Part shown: positions 8,776-16,836 of the stretch, piece by piece
Layout of the letters: the number at the start of each line of letters is the position of its first letter
Numbering within the stretch: position 1 is the stretch's first letter
Assembly (NCBI GenBank): GCA_963838835.1
Contig: CAWITA010000023.1
Coordinates: 496,001 to 560,000, forward strand
Source of the DNA: Bog-473 sp963838835
Lineage (GTDB): Bacteria > Actinomycetota > Acidimicrobiia > Acidimicrobiales > RAAP-2
Length of the DNA: 64,000 bases
Reading direction: 5' to 3'
Translations under genes and position numbers: made by a program
Notes under the pieces: generated by a model
Told to the model about the DNA's origin: nothing
Databases searched by the model: none
The model's input: the letters and a program-made list of their open reading frames with translations, nothing else

Positions 8776-10020
8776 CTACGGCGCGGCCTGAGCCGGCACA
8801 GGATTCGTCACGCCCGTGGGCACGTTGCCGCCCAGGCGCTTGAGGATGCGCAGCACCTGGTTCAGGTTGCTGACGGCGTAGACGTGGAGTTGCGGGTCGG
8901 CCTTGGACTCCGCGGTCGCCCGCTCCACCGAGGGCACGAAGAAGACGGTCGCCCCGGCCCGCTCCACCGCGATGGTCTTCTCGGCGACGCCGCCGACGTC
9001 ACCGACGTTGCCGTACTGGTCGATCGTCCCCGTGGCGGCGACGATCCGGTTCCCGGTCAGCCGACCGCTACTCAGCTTGTCGATGATGCCGAGCGTCATG
9101 GCCAGGCCGGCGGACGGCCCGCCGATGTCCTGCGTGTGCACGGTCACCTTGATCGGGAACTGCCAGTCCAGTTGCGTCTGGGGCTGGATCCCGAGGTACG
9201 CCGTCGGCTTGGTGGGCGCGCCACAGCCCGTCTCCACCAGGCCCTTGGGGGGCGTCCCGAGCGTCACGGACTTGTGGACGATCGGACCGCCCACGAAATC
9301 GCCCACCTCGTTGATGGAGGACTCCTCCACGGTCAGCGAGACGGTCGTCCCCGGCGTCAGCCCGTGCAACGCGTCGATGAGCGCACAGTCCGTCGGTGTG
9401 GGAGTGGCGTTGACCGCGGTGATCACCTGGGCCACCTGCAGCTCCATGCCGGCGGGCGAACCGGGCTGGATCGCGTAGATCAGCGTGCCCGCATTCGTGG
9501 AGTGGACGACATGGCCGAGGTGGGTCAGTGCCGCCGCCGTGGCAAACGACTGGGCCTGGGCCATCTGCAGGTAGCCCTGGGCCAAGAACTGGTTCTCGTC
9601 GGGCGTGGGACCGAGCAGGTCGGGCGCCGAGACCACCTCGCTGTCCGAGTCGAAGTACTTGTACTGGAGGTAGTTGAGTGCGTTCAGCTGGGTGACGTAG
9701 ACGTCGGTCAGCAGGATCTTGCCGGTCAGGGGATGGTTGGCCGTGGGCGGCACCTCGATGTACTGGGAGACCGGCGTCGCGTCCCCGGGCGTGATGACGT
9801 AGTAATTGACCGAGATGCGGGCCGCGATGAAGGCGGCGATGACGAGCAGGGCGAGGAACGCCAAGAAGTAGGGCCAGATGCGGTGCCGGTGCCGGCGCTG
9901 GCGCCGGGCCCCGCTGGGCGGCGACGATGAGACCCACGCGCCGGCCGCGGCCGGGCCGGCGTCCTTGGAAAGGGGGGTCGCCGCGGCTTCCCCGTCGGTG
10001 GTCGCGTCAGGGTCGGACAT
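8776..10020 (-). CDS. Membrane-anchored PDZ/Lon-like serine protease (S16 type)
   Basis: A 414-residue membrane-anchored Lon-like protease without an ATPase domain. It has a cytoplasmic head, one transmembrane helix (about 49-70), a PDZ-like domain (about 150-235) and an S16 proteolytic domain (about 265-405). The catalytic Ser303 is in GGPSAGLA, and Lys348 is in VAEKTIAV, so the Ser-Lys dyad is intact. M. tuberculosis Rv3194c is, from memory, the family counterpart. The frame is open to 10110, but the ATG at 10020 is preferred because it avoids overlapping the divergent HEAT gene, which begins 9 bases away. It probably forms a transcription unit with the DivIVA fusion and UPF0182 genes. Confidence 0.88.
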   Translation of the reverse strand: MSDPDATTDGEAAATPLSKDAGPAAAGAWVSSSPPSGARRQRRHRHRIWPYFLAFLALLVIAAFIAARISVNYYVITPGDATPVSQYIEVPPTANHPLTGKILLTDVYVTQLNALNYLQYKYFDSDSEVVSAPDLLGPTPDENQFLAQGYLQMAQAQSFATAAALTHLGHVVHSTNAGTLIYAIQPGSPAGMELQVAQVITAVNATPTPTDCALIDALHGLTPGTTVSLTVEESSINEVGDFVGGPIVHKSVTLGTPPKGLVETGCGAPTKPTAYLGIQPQTQLDWQFPIKVTVHTQDIGGPSAGLAMTLGIIDKLSSGRLTGNRIVAATGTIDQYGNVGDVGGVAEKTIAVERAGATVFFVPSVERATAESKADPQLHVYAVSNLNQVLRILKRLGGNVPTGVTNPVPAQAAP

Positions 10021-10029
10021 ACTCGGGAG

Positions 10030-10668
10030 GTGAAGGACGATGTTGCCACGGATGCGGCCGCCGACCGCCGCGCCGAGCAGCGCCGGCGCCGGGTCACCCT
10101 GGCCGGCCACCGCGACGACGCGGCTCGGGCCCGGCGCGGACTGGACGATCCCGACCCCCGCGTCCAGGCCGCGGCGCTCGGTGCGCTGGCCCGCCTCGGT
10201 CGGCTCACCACCGCCGACGTGGCCCGGGCTCTCGGCGAGGGCGGGCCTGCGGTGCGGCGCCGCGCCGTCGAGACGGCCCTGGCCGTCCGTGGCGCCGGCT
10301 CGCGCTCGACGCTTCTCGCGGCGGTGACGAGCGCCCTCGACGACCCCGACCCGTTAGTCGTGGTGGGCGCGGCGTGGTTCCTGGCCGAGCGCCGCCAGCG
10401 GCCCGCCGTGCCGGTGCTGGTGGCGACCGCGACCGGCCATGCCGACGCCCGTTGCCGCGAGGCGGCCGTGGCCGCCCTCGGCGCCATCGGAGATCCCGCT
10501 GGGCTCCCCGCCGTGGTCGCCGCGCTCGACGACAAGCCCACCATCAGGCGGCGGGCGACCGTCGCTCTGGCTGGCTTCGACGACCCCCGGGTCGAGCCCG
10601 CACTCCAGACGGCGGCCGCGGACCGCGACTGGCAGGTGCGGCAGGCCGCGGCGGAACTACTCGCGTAG
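10030..10668 (+). CDS. HEAT-repeat protein
   Basis: A 212-residue alpha-solenoid protein built from about five HEAT-like helical pairs, each with the typical pattern of Asp-Pro turns followed by Val-Arg-x-x-Ala-Ala (DDPDPLVVVGAAWFLAE, DDPRVEPALQTAA). Such proteins act as scaffolds or as lyases in bilin pathways. No catalytic motif is visible here, so a partner-binding role is the safer guess. It starts with GTG, divergent from the Lon-like protease gene with only 9 bases between the start codons. Transcription may therefore be leaderless or the start slightly downstream. It ends 41 bases before the convergent mreB gene. Confidence 0.8.
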   Translation: MKDDVATDAAADRRAEQRRRRVTLAGHRDDAARARRGLDDPDPRVQAAALGALARLGRLTTADVARALGEGGPAVRRRAVETALAVRGAGSRSTLLAAVTSALDDPDPLVVVGAAWFLAERRQRPAVPVLVATATGHADARCREAAVAALGAIGDPAGLPAVVAALDDKPTIRRRATVALAGFDDPRVEPALQTAAADRDWQVRQAAAELLA

Positions 10669-10709
10669 CCCTTCGGGTGACTCGCCGAGCTCTCTCGGGT
10701 GACTCGCCT

Positions 10710-11711
10710 CTAGCTCTCCTGGCTGAACAGCCGCTTGAGGCGGTCGAAGGACTCGAGACAGACGCCGGCACCTTGCACCACGCATTCGAGCGGCGTGTCG
10801 ACCAGGTGTACCGGCACGGCGGTGGCGTCGGCCAGCCTCTGGGTCATCCCCCGCAGGAGCGCCCCGCCTCCGGTGAGGTGGATCCCCTCGAAGATAATGT
10901 CCTGGGCCAGCTCGGGCGGGGCCTCGCCCAGGCAGTCAGCCGCCGCCTCCACGATGGACCTCACGTTGTCCTCCAGCGCGTCCCGGACCTCGACCGGGGA
11001 CAGGATCACCGTCTTGGGCCGGCCCGTCGCGACCTCGCGCCCGCGGATCTCGGCCTCCTGCTCCCCCTCGTAGGGAGAGGCCGATCCGATGGCCATCTTG
11101 ACCGCCTCCGCCGTGCGCTCGCCGATCGCCACGCCGTGGCGGTAGCGGACGTAGGCCTGGATGGAGGCGTCGAAGTCGAAACCTCCGCAGCGCAACGCCT
11201 GCACCGCGACGACGCCCCCGAGCGAGATCACCGCCATCTCCGCCGTGCCTCCGCCGACGTCGACGACCATGTTGCCCATCGGTTCGTGGATGGCCAGCCC
11301 GGCACCGATGGCCGCCGCCATCGGCTGCTCGATCAAGAAGCTGGCCGACGCGCCCGCCCGGCGCGCCGCCTCCTTCACGGCGCGCCTCTCCACCGCCGTG
11401 ATGGCGGACGGCACGCAGATGAGCACCTTGGGCCGGTTGATGCGGCTCACGCCGACCCGATGGAGCAGCACGCTCAGCATCCGCTCGGTGACCTCGAAGT
11501 CGGTGATGGCACCGCCGCGCAGCGGTCGCTCGGCCACGATGTAGCCCGGCGTGCGGCCGATCATCTGCCAGGCGTCGGTCCCGATGGCCAGCACTTCACG
11601 GCTGCGCGAATCGAGCGCGACCACGGTCGGCTCGTTCAGCACGAGACCCTTTCCCTTTGCGTAGACCAGTGTGTTTGCGGTGCCGAGGTCGATCGCCAGG
11701 TCGCGCGCCAT
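10710..11711 (-). CDS. mreB: MreB-family actin-like protein
   Basis: Bacterial actin homologue of 333 residues. Phosphate-1 loop IDLGTANTLVY, phosphate-2 segment VVDVGGGTAEMAVISLGG and adenosine motif LTGGGALLRG are all intact. It polymerises under the membrane and guides cell-wall synthesis. The ATG at 11711 gives the canonical start MARDLAIDLGTANT; a GTG 21 bases upstream is possible. No mreC, mreD, pbp2 or rodA gene is next to it. It may therefore be the detached MreB/Mbl paralogue rather than part of a full elongasome operon. It is divergent from the PDZ pseudoprotease gene across 68 bases. Confidence 0.92.
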   Translation of the reverse strand: MARDLAIDLGTANTLVYAKGKGLVLNEPTVVALDSRSREVLAIGTDAWQMIGRTPGYIVAERPLRGGAITDFEVTERMLSVLLHRVGVSRINRPKVLICVPSAITAVERRAVKEAARRAGASASFLIEQPMAAAIGAGLAIHEPMGNMVVDVGGGTAEMAVISLGGVVAVQALRCGGFDFDASIQAYVRYRHGVAIGERTAEAVKMAIGSASPYEGEQEAEIRGREVATGRPKTVILSPVEVRDALEDNVRSIVEAAADCLGEAPPELAQDIIFEGIHLTGGGALLRGMTQRLADATAVPVHLVDTPLECVVQGAGVCLESFDRLKRLFSQES

Positions 11712-11779
11712 GGGGCCACATGGTATGGACACCGTCCCGCGACGGCACTTCCTGGGCCGTTGTCGGTATCGTCGCCCAG

Positions 11780-13003
11780 GTGAGCGACACGCCCGAGGAG
11801 CCCGAAGAGGCCGAACCGGGCCCAGAGGAGGGTGCCGAGGGTGCCGAGGGCGCCCCGGAGGGAACCGATCCGCCGTTGCGCGGCTGGATCGATCCCGAGG
11901 ACCGGCTCTGGCGCCACCCGAGCGAGATCGCGGCCCCGGGCCCGGAGGCGCCGGTGCTCCTCAACGCCCCGCAGGGCCACCCCTACCGCGGCGCGGTCAT
12001 GGTCCTCATCGGTGTCGGCGCCGTCATGGCGGTCGTCGCCTGGGTGGTCGTCCTGCTCTCCCCCGCCTCGCAACGCCCGCTCCAGGGCGCCACCTCGGAC
12101 ACCGATGCCGCGGCGCCGCTGACGACGCTGGCCGGGCCGCAGAACGCGGTGCCGGCAGCGGCCCAGGCCGCCGGGCACTCCATGGTGGAGCTGCAGGTGG
12201 CCACCGGGCACGGCACCGCCGCGCTGATCGGCGTCGCCGTGGCCGAGGGCGGCCTCGTCGCCACCACGGCCGACCTGCTGGGGGGCGTCCGCCGCGTCGT
12301 CATGGTCGGACCCGGCGGCAAGCCGGAACCCGCGACGGTCGTGGCGACCGACCCCGCCTCCGACATCGCGCTGGTCGACGTGCCCGAGGACCTGCCGGTG
12401 GCGCCCTTCGCGGACGACTCCAACCTGAGCGGCGGCTCGCCGGACCTGACGCTCAGCTTCGTGTCCGCCGGTGGCAGGACCCTCGCGCTGCACTGCACGT
12501 CGGGTTCGGTGACCGCGGCCGGGTCGGCCATCGCGAGCGGGCCGGCCGGGGGCATGCCCTCGATCACCTCGTCACCCTCCGCGCCGATGGTCGCCGCCGG
12601 GGACCCGTTGTTGAACGCAGCCGGCGACGTGGTCGGCATCCTCTACGACCCCACCCCCGGCACGTCCCCCTTCGGCACCTTCCTGCCCAGCCAGCTCGTC
12701 GTGGGGGTGGCCGACGACCTCCGCTCGAAAGACCGGGTGGTGCACGGGTGGCTCGGGGTCTCGGGCACCAACACCCCCGACGACAGGGGGGCCAGGGTGG
12801 AGCAGGTCCAGCCCAACGGCCCGGCCGCGGGCCGGCTGCAACAGGGGCAGGTGATCGTCGCCGTCAACACCCTGCCGGTGCGGACCATGGCCGAGCTACG
12901 GGCTCGGCTCTACGTCCTGCCCCCCGGGGCCGGCATCGCCGTCTCGGTCCAGCAGGGCACGGGGACCAAGGTCGTGGACATCACCTTGGGCTCCTCCTCC
13001 TAG
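11780..13003 (+). CDS. Membrane-anchored trypsin-like/PDZ protein with degenerate active site
   Basis: A 407-residue HtrA-like architecture: an acidic cytoplasmic tail, one transmembrane helix (about 70-95), a trypsin-fold domain and a C-terminal PDZ domain starting at HGWLGVSGTNT. The aspartate region is recognisable (TDPASDIALV). The catalytic His motif, normally TxAH, reads TTAD, and the Ser motif, normally GNSGGP, reads AAGDPLL. Catalysis is therefore unlikely, and a peptide-binding or sensor role is inferred. GTG 11780 is chosen because it clears the divergent mreB start; an ATG at 11720 is an alternative. The next gene follows after 15 bases, suggesting an operon. Confidence 0.82.
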   Translation: MSDTPEEPEEAEPGPEEGAEGAEGAPEGTDPPLRGWIDPEDRLWRHPSEIAAPGPEAPVLLNAPQGHPYRGAVMVLIGVGAVMAVVAWVVVLLSPASQRPLQGATSDTDAAAPLTTLAGPQNAVPAAAQAAGHSMVELQVATGHGTAALIGVAVAEGGLVATTADLLGGVRRVVMVGPGGKPEPATVVATDPASDIALVDVPEDLPVAPFADDSNLSGGSPDLTLSFVSAGGRTLALHCTSGSVTAAGSAIASGPAGGMPSITSSPSAPMVAAGDPLLNAAGDVVGILYDPTPGTSPFGTFLPSQLVVGVADDLRSKDRVVHGWLGVSGTNTPDDRGARVEQVQPNGPAAGRLQQGQVIVAVNTLPVRTMAELRARLYVLPPGAGIAVSVQQGTGTKVVDITLGSSS

Positions 13004-13018
13004 CATGCGAGGGTGAGC

Positions 13019-14215
13019 ATGTTCGGTTCCAGCGACCCCGACAACCCGATGGGGGGTCTCCTCGGGGACCTGCTCAAGGTCATCGGGTCCGGGCCGGGAG
13101 CCGCCGACAGCTGGTTCGAGGCCGCACGCACCCTGGCCTTCGGCGTGGCCACCGACGGCGGGACTGACGAGTACCCCGACCCGCTGGTGCGCATCGCCTT
13201 CGAGGAGCTGGCGCGGGTGGCCGAGCTGCACGTGGCCGACGCCACGGGGATCGCGCTCGGCTCGGCCGGCGGGGTCTCTTTCGAGGCGGTCGGGCCCGGG
13301 CAATGGAGCTTCCGGGTGCTCGAGGCCTACCGGCCCGTGCTCAAATCGATGGTGGAGGCGCAGCAGCAGGGGGCGGCCGCGGTCCCCTCCTCACTGGACC
13401 TGACCGAGCTCGATCCGGCCGGGGCCGCCGGCCTCGGTGGACTGCTGGGGCAATTCGCGCTCACGCTCGGCCCCGTCTTCCTCGGCATGCAGTTCGGCTC
13501 GGCCGCCGGGCACCTGGCCCGCCGGGCCTTCGGGCAGTACGCCCTCCCGCTGCCCTGGCCCGAGTCCCCGACCCTGCTGCTCGTCCCGGGCAACGTGGCC
13601 CGCTTCGCCGAGGACTGGAGCCTGCCCCTCCAAGAGGTCCAGCTCTGGGTCTGCTTGCGCGAGCTGACCATGCACGCGGTGCTCACCCGGCCCGGCGTCC
13701 GGGCCTCGCTCATGACGCTGCTGGGCGACGCGTCCGCCCACGCCGCGGCGGCGCAACGCTCCATCGTCGAACGACTGGGCGACGGCCTCGGCGACCCGGC
13801 TGCGCTCGAGGAGGCCCTGGGCGACCCCGAGGCGCTGCTCTCGGATCTCATCACCCCCGAGCAGCGGAACATCTCGAGCGCCCTCACGGCGCAGACGACG
13901 GCCATCGGCGCCTACGTGGACCACATCACCGCCCGCATTGCGGAGACGCTGACCTCGTCCGCCGCCGCCTTGCGCGAGGCGTGGTACCGCTACCGGATCG
14001 AGGAGGGGAAGGGCGAGCAGGCCTTCGCCGGACTGTTCGGCCTCGACGTCGGGCAGGAAGAGGTCGACCGGGGCCGCGCTTTCGTGCGCGGTGTGATCGA
14101 GCGCGTCGGCGAGGACGCGTTGGGCCGCCTGTGGTCCGACGAGCTCGATCTTCCGACGCCGGCCGAGGTCGACGCGCCCGGGCTGTGGCTCGCCCGCATC
14201 GGGCTCTTGGACTGA
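13019..14215 (+). CDS. Zincin-like DUF2342/TIGR03624 family protein with altered HExxH
   Basis: A protein of 398 residues related to the actinobacterial 'putative hydrolase' family whose M. tuberculosis member I recall as Rv3195. The central helix that should carry HExxH reads RELTMH, so the first zinc-ligand His is Arg while the Glu and second His remain. Much of the protein is helical and Ala/Leu-rich. The ATG at 13019 has GAGGG five bases upstream; the GTG at 13013 is a close alternative. It follows the PDZ pseudoprotease by 15 bases, and their shared loss of catalytic residues hints at a non-proteolytic pair. Confidence 0.82.
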   Translation: MFGSSDPDNPMGGLLGDLLKVIGSGPGAADSWFEAARTLAFGVATDGGTDEYPDPLVRIAFEELARVAELHVADATGIALGSAGGVSFEAVGPGQWSFRVLEAYRPVLKSMVEAQQQGAAAVPSSLDLTELDPAGAAGLGGLLGQFALTLGPVFLGMQFGSAAGHLARRAFGQYALPLPWPESPTLLLVPGNVARFAEDWSLPLQEVQLWVCLRELTMHAVLTRPGVRASLMTLLGDASAHAAAAQRSIVERLGDGLGDPAALEEALGDPEALLSDLITPEQRNISSALTAQTTAIGAYVDHITARIAETLTSSAAALREAWYRYRIEEGKGEQAFAGLFGLDVGQEEVDRGRAFVRGVIERVGEDALGRLWSDELDLPTPAEVDAPGLWLARIGLLD

Positions 14216-14234
14216 GACTCCTGCCCGCGAAGTT

Positions 14235-14552
14235 TCAGCCGACCCGTTCGGGTGCCGGTTGCTCGAGCGTGCAGCGATGGAACGCAGTCGTCACGCGGGC
14301 GGCGAGGAGCAGCATCTCGGTGCCGCCGTCCCAGTGCGGTGCGATCGCGTAGACGTACTCCCCCACGGCCTCGTCGGAGCGAACCGTCGAAAGCAGGTCG
14401 GCGAGGTCCAACAGGTGCTCGACCATGGCGGGCCGCGCCATGTCCGACGGTGTCAAGGTGCGCACCAGCGCGGCCTCGTCGTCGGTCAGCCCGCCGATCA
14501 GACCTTTGATCTCCCTGACGACCGCTTCCTCGGGTGTGTAGGTGTCCCCCAC
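14235..14552 (-). CDS. Small acidic hypothetical protein
   Basis: A 105-residue protein of unknown family with a helical, acidic composition (TPEEAVVREIKGLIGGL, LTDDEAALVRTLTPSDM) and no membrane segment. GTG 14552 is preferred over the GTG at 14570 because the strong GGAGGGGA sits 7 bases upstream of it. It ends 19 bases from the convergent zincin-like gene. Codon usage matches the neighbours. Expression is unproven, but the clean start signal and balanced composition favour a real gene. Confidence 0.6.
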   Translation of the reverse strand: MGDTYTPEEAVVREIKGLIGGLTDDEAALVRTLTPSDMARPAMVEHLLDLADLLSTVRSDEAVGEYVYAIAPHWDGGTEMLLLAARVTTAFHRCTLEQPAPERVG

Positions 14553-14679
14553 GTCGTCTTCCCCTCCCACCGGCCCCGAACCCGTAGACCGTCGCTTGTT
14601 CGGAGCGCCATGCTTCCACCACGCGGGTGTCGGCCCAGTGGCGTGTCGGGGGCAGTTCGGGTGCCGTTGGTCGGGTGGC

Positions 14680-14967
14680 TCAGGACGCCTCGCCGTAGTC
14701 GAGAACCCACTCGAGCGCCAGCTGCTCCCGTTCGGCGTCGCGCACGACGCGCTCGCTGTTTCGGCGGAACTGAGGGTCGTGGGGGGGCAGGAGCACGAGC
14801 CGGGCCAGGACGCGCTCGCGGAACTGGTCGATTATCTCGGGCGGTCCGTAGTCCGACGTGACCTCCCAGTGCGGCGCGACAGGGCCCAAGTAGATGACGC
14901 GCACGTGCCCGATCGGCTCGATCGGCTCACCCTCTTCGACTGCGTCGTCCTCGGTATCCGGGGGCAT
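14680..14967 (-). CDS. Small hypothetical protein
   Basis: A 95-residue acidic protein without a recognised domain. It contains a hydrophobic strand followed by HWEVTSDYGPPEIIDQFRE and a Leu/Arg-rich helix. The ORF remains open to 15291, but the ATG at 14967 is preceded at 4 bases by AGGAGG, which decides the start. It lies divergent from the first whiB gene across 169 bases. Function cannot be inferred. Confidence 0.6.
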   Translation of the reverse strand: MPPDTEDDAVEEGEPIEPIGHVRVIYLGPVAPHWEVTSDYGPPEIIDQFRERVLARLVLLPPHDPQFRRNSERVVRDAEREQLALEWVLDYGEAS

Positions 14968-15136
14968 GGCACCTCCTGGCATCGGCGTTGGGCGCCAGCG
15001 TAGCCCTGCGGGCCGCAGAGACGTTCTCCCTGGTAGAGCCCAAAATAGGGCTGGAATTCTTAAGAACTTCCTACGCCAATAACCTGTTTCCCGGCTGGCG
15101 GGTCCCTTAGAATGATGCGTGAAAGGGAGCCGAACA

Positions 15137-15382
15137 ATGAATACCGATTGGATGGCCCGGGGGAAGTGCAAGGAAGTTGCACCCGACGTCTTCTTTCCAA
15201 ATGACGGCATGGGCGTGCTGGTCGCCCAACGGATCTGCGCCGAGTGCCCGGTCTCCGAGTCCTGCCTCGAGTACGCGCTCGAGCACCACATCGATCACGG
15301 GGTGTGGGGCGGTGCGTCCGAGCGTGAGCGCCGTCGCATTCTGCGCCGTCGCCGCCTTTCACACGCCGTCGTCGCCCGCTAA
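15137..15382 (+). CDS. WhiB-family iron-sulfur transcription factor
   Basis: An 81-residue WhiB-like protein. Cys11, Cys34, Cys37 and Cys43 are placed to bind a [4Fe-4S] cluster (C-x22-C-x2-C-x5-C). The GVWGG turn and an Arg-rich tail (ERERRRILRRRR) that contacts DNA follow. Family members act as sigma-factor partners in redox, NO or developmental control. The ATG at 15137 has AAAGGGAG 8 bases upstream; an in-frame start 18 bases earlier is less likely. A 10-bp palindrome TTCTTAAGAA lies at 15057-15066 upstream. Confidence 0.93.
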   Translation: MNTDWMARGKCKEVAPDVFFPNDGMGVLVAQRICAECPVSESCLEYALEHHIDHGVWGGASERERRRILRRRRLSHAVVAR

Positions 15383-15433
15383 CACCGCGCCCGGGGCGCC
15401 GGACGAGCGGGGCGCGGCCACGAGGCGGCGCCG

Positions 15434-16282
15434 TTGATCTTCGAGTGTGTCGTCAACGTCAGCGAGGGTCGTGACGACGCCGTTCTCGGCCGGTTGGCCA
15501 CCGCCGCCGCACCGGCCCTGCTCGATCTGCACCGCGACCCGGATCACCACCGCTCCGTCCTGACCTTGGCCGGACCCGCGGACGCCCTCACCACCGCCGT
15601 CCGGTCGCTCGCCGCGGCGTCCGTCGCCTGTCTCGACCTTAGGGACCACGCCGGCGCCCACCCGCGCCTCGGCGTGCTCGACGTCGTGCCCTTCGTCCCC
15701 TACGCGCCCGGCCGCGGTATCCCCGAGGACCTTGCCCGGGCCGTGACGCTGCGCGATGCGTTCGCCCGCTGGCTCGGTGCCGAGTTGGGTGTGCCGACCT
15801 TCCTCTACGGGCCCCTCCCCGGCGGCCGGAGCCGCTCCCTGCCCGACGTCCGCCGCCGTGCCTTCGCCGCCGGCGGCATGGTTCCTGACTTCGGTCCGGG
15901 GCAGGCAGACCCCCGCACGGGCGCCACCGCCGTCGGCGCCCGCCGGGTGCTGGTGGCCTACAACGTCTGGGTGTCCTCGCCCGAGGTGGCCCGCCGGGTG
16001 GCGCCGCTGGTGCGCCGCCCTGAGGTGCGCGCCCTGGGCCTCGCCGTGGGCGACCGGGCCCAGGTCTCGTGCAATCTGCTCGAGCCGGAGCGCTACGGAC
16101 CCGCCGCGCTCCACGACGCAGTGGCGGCCGCGGTCAGGAAGGCCGGCGGCGAGCCCGAAGGCGGGGAGCTCGTGGGTCTCCTGCCGGAGGTGGTCCTGGC
16201 CGCCGTGCCGAGGGACCGCTGGCGTGAGCTCGGCCTCTCCGAGGACATGACCGTCGAGGCCCGGCTCGGCACCCAGATGTGA
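15434..16282 (+). CDS. Glutamate formimidoyltransferase-family protein
   Basis: A 282-residue protein with both subdomains of the formiminotransferase fold. The start motif ECVVNVSEGR and the active-site segment DHAGAHPRLGVLDVVPFVP, with its conserved His, are present. Family enzymes move a formimino group from formiminoglutamate to tetrahydrofolate in histidine breakdown. No histidine-utilisation gene is nearby and the fused cyclodeaminase domain is absent, so the substrate is inferred only. The start codon appears to be TTG at 15434. It sits between two whiB genes and converges with the second. Confidence 0.84.
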   Translation: MIFECVVNVSEGRDDAVLGRLATAAAPALLDLHRDPDHHRSVLTLAGPADALTTAVRSLAAASVACLDLRDHAGAHPRLGVLDVVPFVPYAPGRGIPEDLARAVTLRDAFARWLGAELGVPTFLYGPLPGGRSRSLPDVRRRAFAAGGMVPDFGPGQADPRTGATAVGARRVLVAYNVWVSSPEVARRVAPLVRRPEVRALGLAVGDRAQVSCNLLEPERYGPAALHDAVAAAVRKAGGEPEGGELVGLLPEVVLAAVPRDRWRELGLSEDMTVEARLGTQM

Positions 16283-16297
16283 GAGCCAGGACCGGGC

Positions 16298-16615
16298 TTA
16301 CGACGCTGCTGCGTCGCGGCGGGCCAGGGCGCGGGCCCGCCGCAGCCGGCGGCGTTCCCGCTCGCTCATGCCGCCCCAGATACCGAACTTCTCTCCATTG
16401 GCCAGCGCGTACTCCAGGCAGTCCTCTCGCACGACGCAGCCCCGGCAGACCTCCTTGGCCTCACGGGTGGAGGCCCCGCGCTCCGGGAAGAACAGATCCG
16501 GGTCAACTCCCATGCAGTTGGCCTGCAACTGCCAACTTCGTTCTTGGCGACCGTAGAGCGTGGTGACTATGTCCACTGGCACTGGTTCGCCCCCCTTCTT
16601 CGCCTCAGGTGGCAT
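16298..16615 (-). CDS. WhiB-family iron-sulfur transcription factor (second copy)
   Basis: A WhiB-like protein of 105 residues from the ATG at 16615. Cluster ligands are Cys34, Cys57, Cys60 and Cys66, followed by FGIWGGMSERERRRLRRA. The leading IVTTLYGRQERSWQLQANC is the longer N-terminus seen in WhiB2/WhmD-like proteins, which act in septation. That subgroup call is inference. The frame is open to 16669. No clear ribosome site precedes 16615, so a shorter start or a leaderless mRNA is possible. It converges with the formiminotransferase gene. Confidence 0.9.
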   Translation of the reverse strand: MPPEAKKGGEPVPVDIVTTLYGRQERSWQLQANCMGVDPDLFFPERGASTREAKEVCRGCVVREDCLEYALANGEKFGIWGGMSERERRRLRRARALARRDAAAS

Positions 16616-16624
16616 CGGTGTAGT

Positions 16625-16636
16625 TACAACGTTGTA
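16625..16636. promoter_or_regulatory. Perfect 12-bp palindrome upstream of the second whiB
   Basis: The sequence TACAACGTTGTA is a perfect dyad centred between 16630 and 16631. It lies 10-21 bases upstream of the chosen whiB start. In a GC-rich genome an AT-leaning perfect 12-mer in this position is a plausible operator for a dimeric regulator. No binding protein can be named. Confidence 0.3.
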
Positions 16637-16836
16637 GTCAGTTTTCCCCACCGGCACCCCGCGGCGCAAGGCCTAAATCAAAGGCCGGGCAAGAAACGTG
16701 AGCAATCCGAGCAGGCGAAGAGATGGAACAGTGCGTGAAATCCCAGTTGGAGCGGGCATTCGGTCATCCCTGTTGACCGACGACCGGGTCCCTTCGATGA
16801 TCGAGGGCTGGCGCGTGGCCGCGCCGCCGCGGCTCC

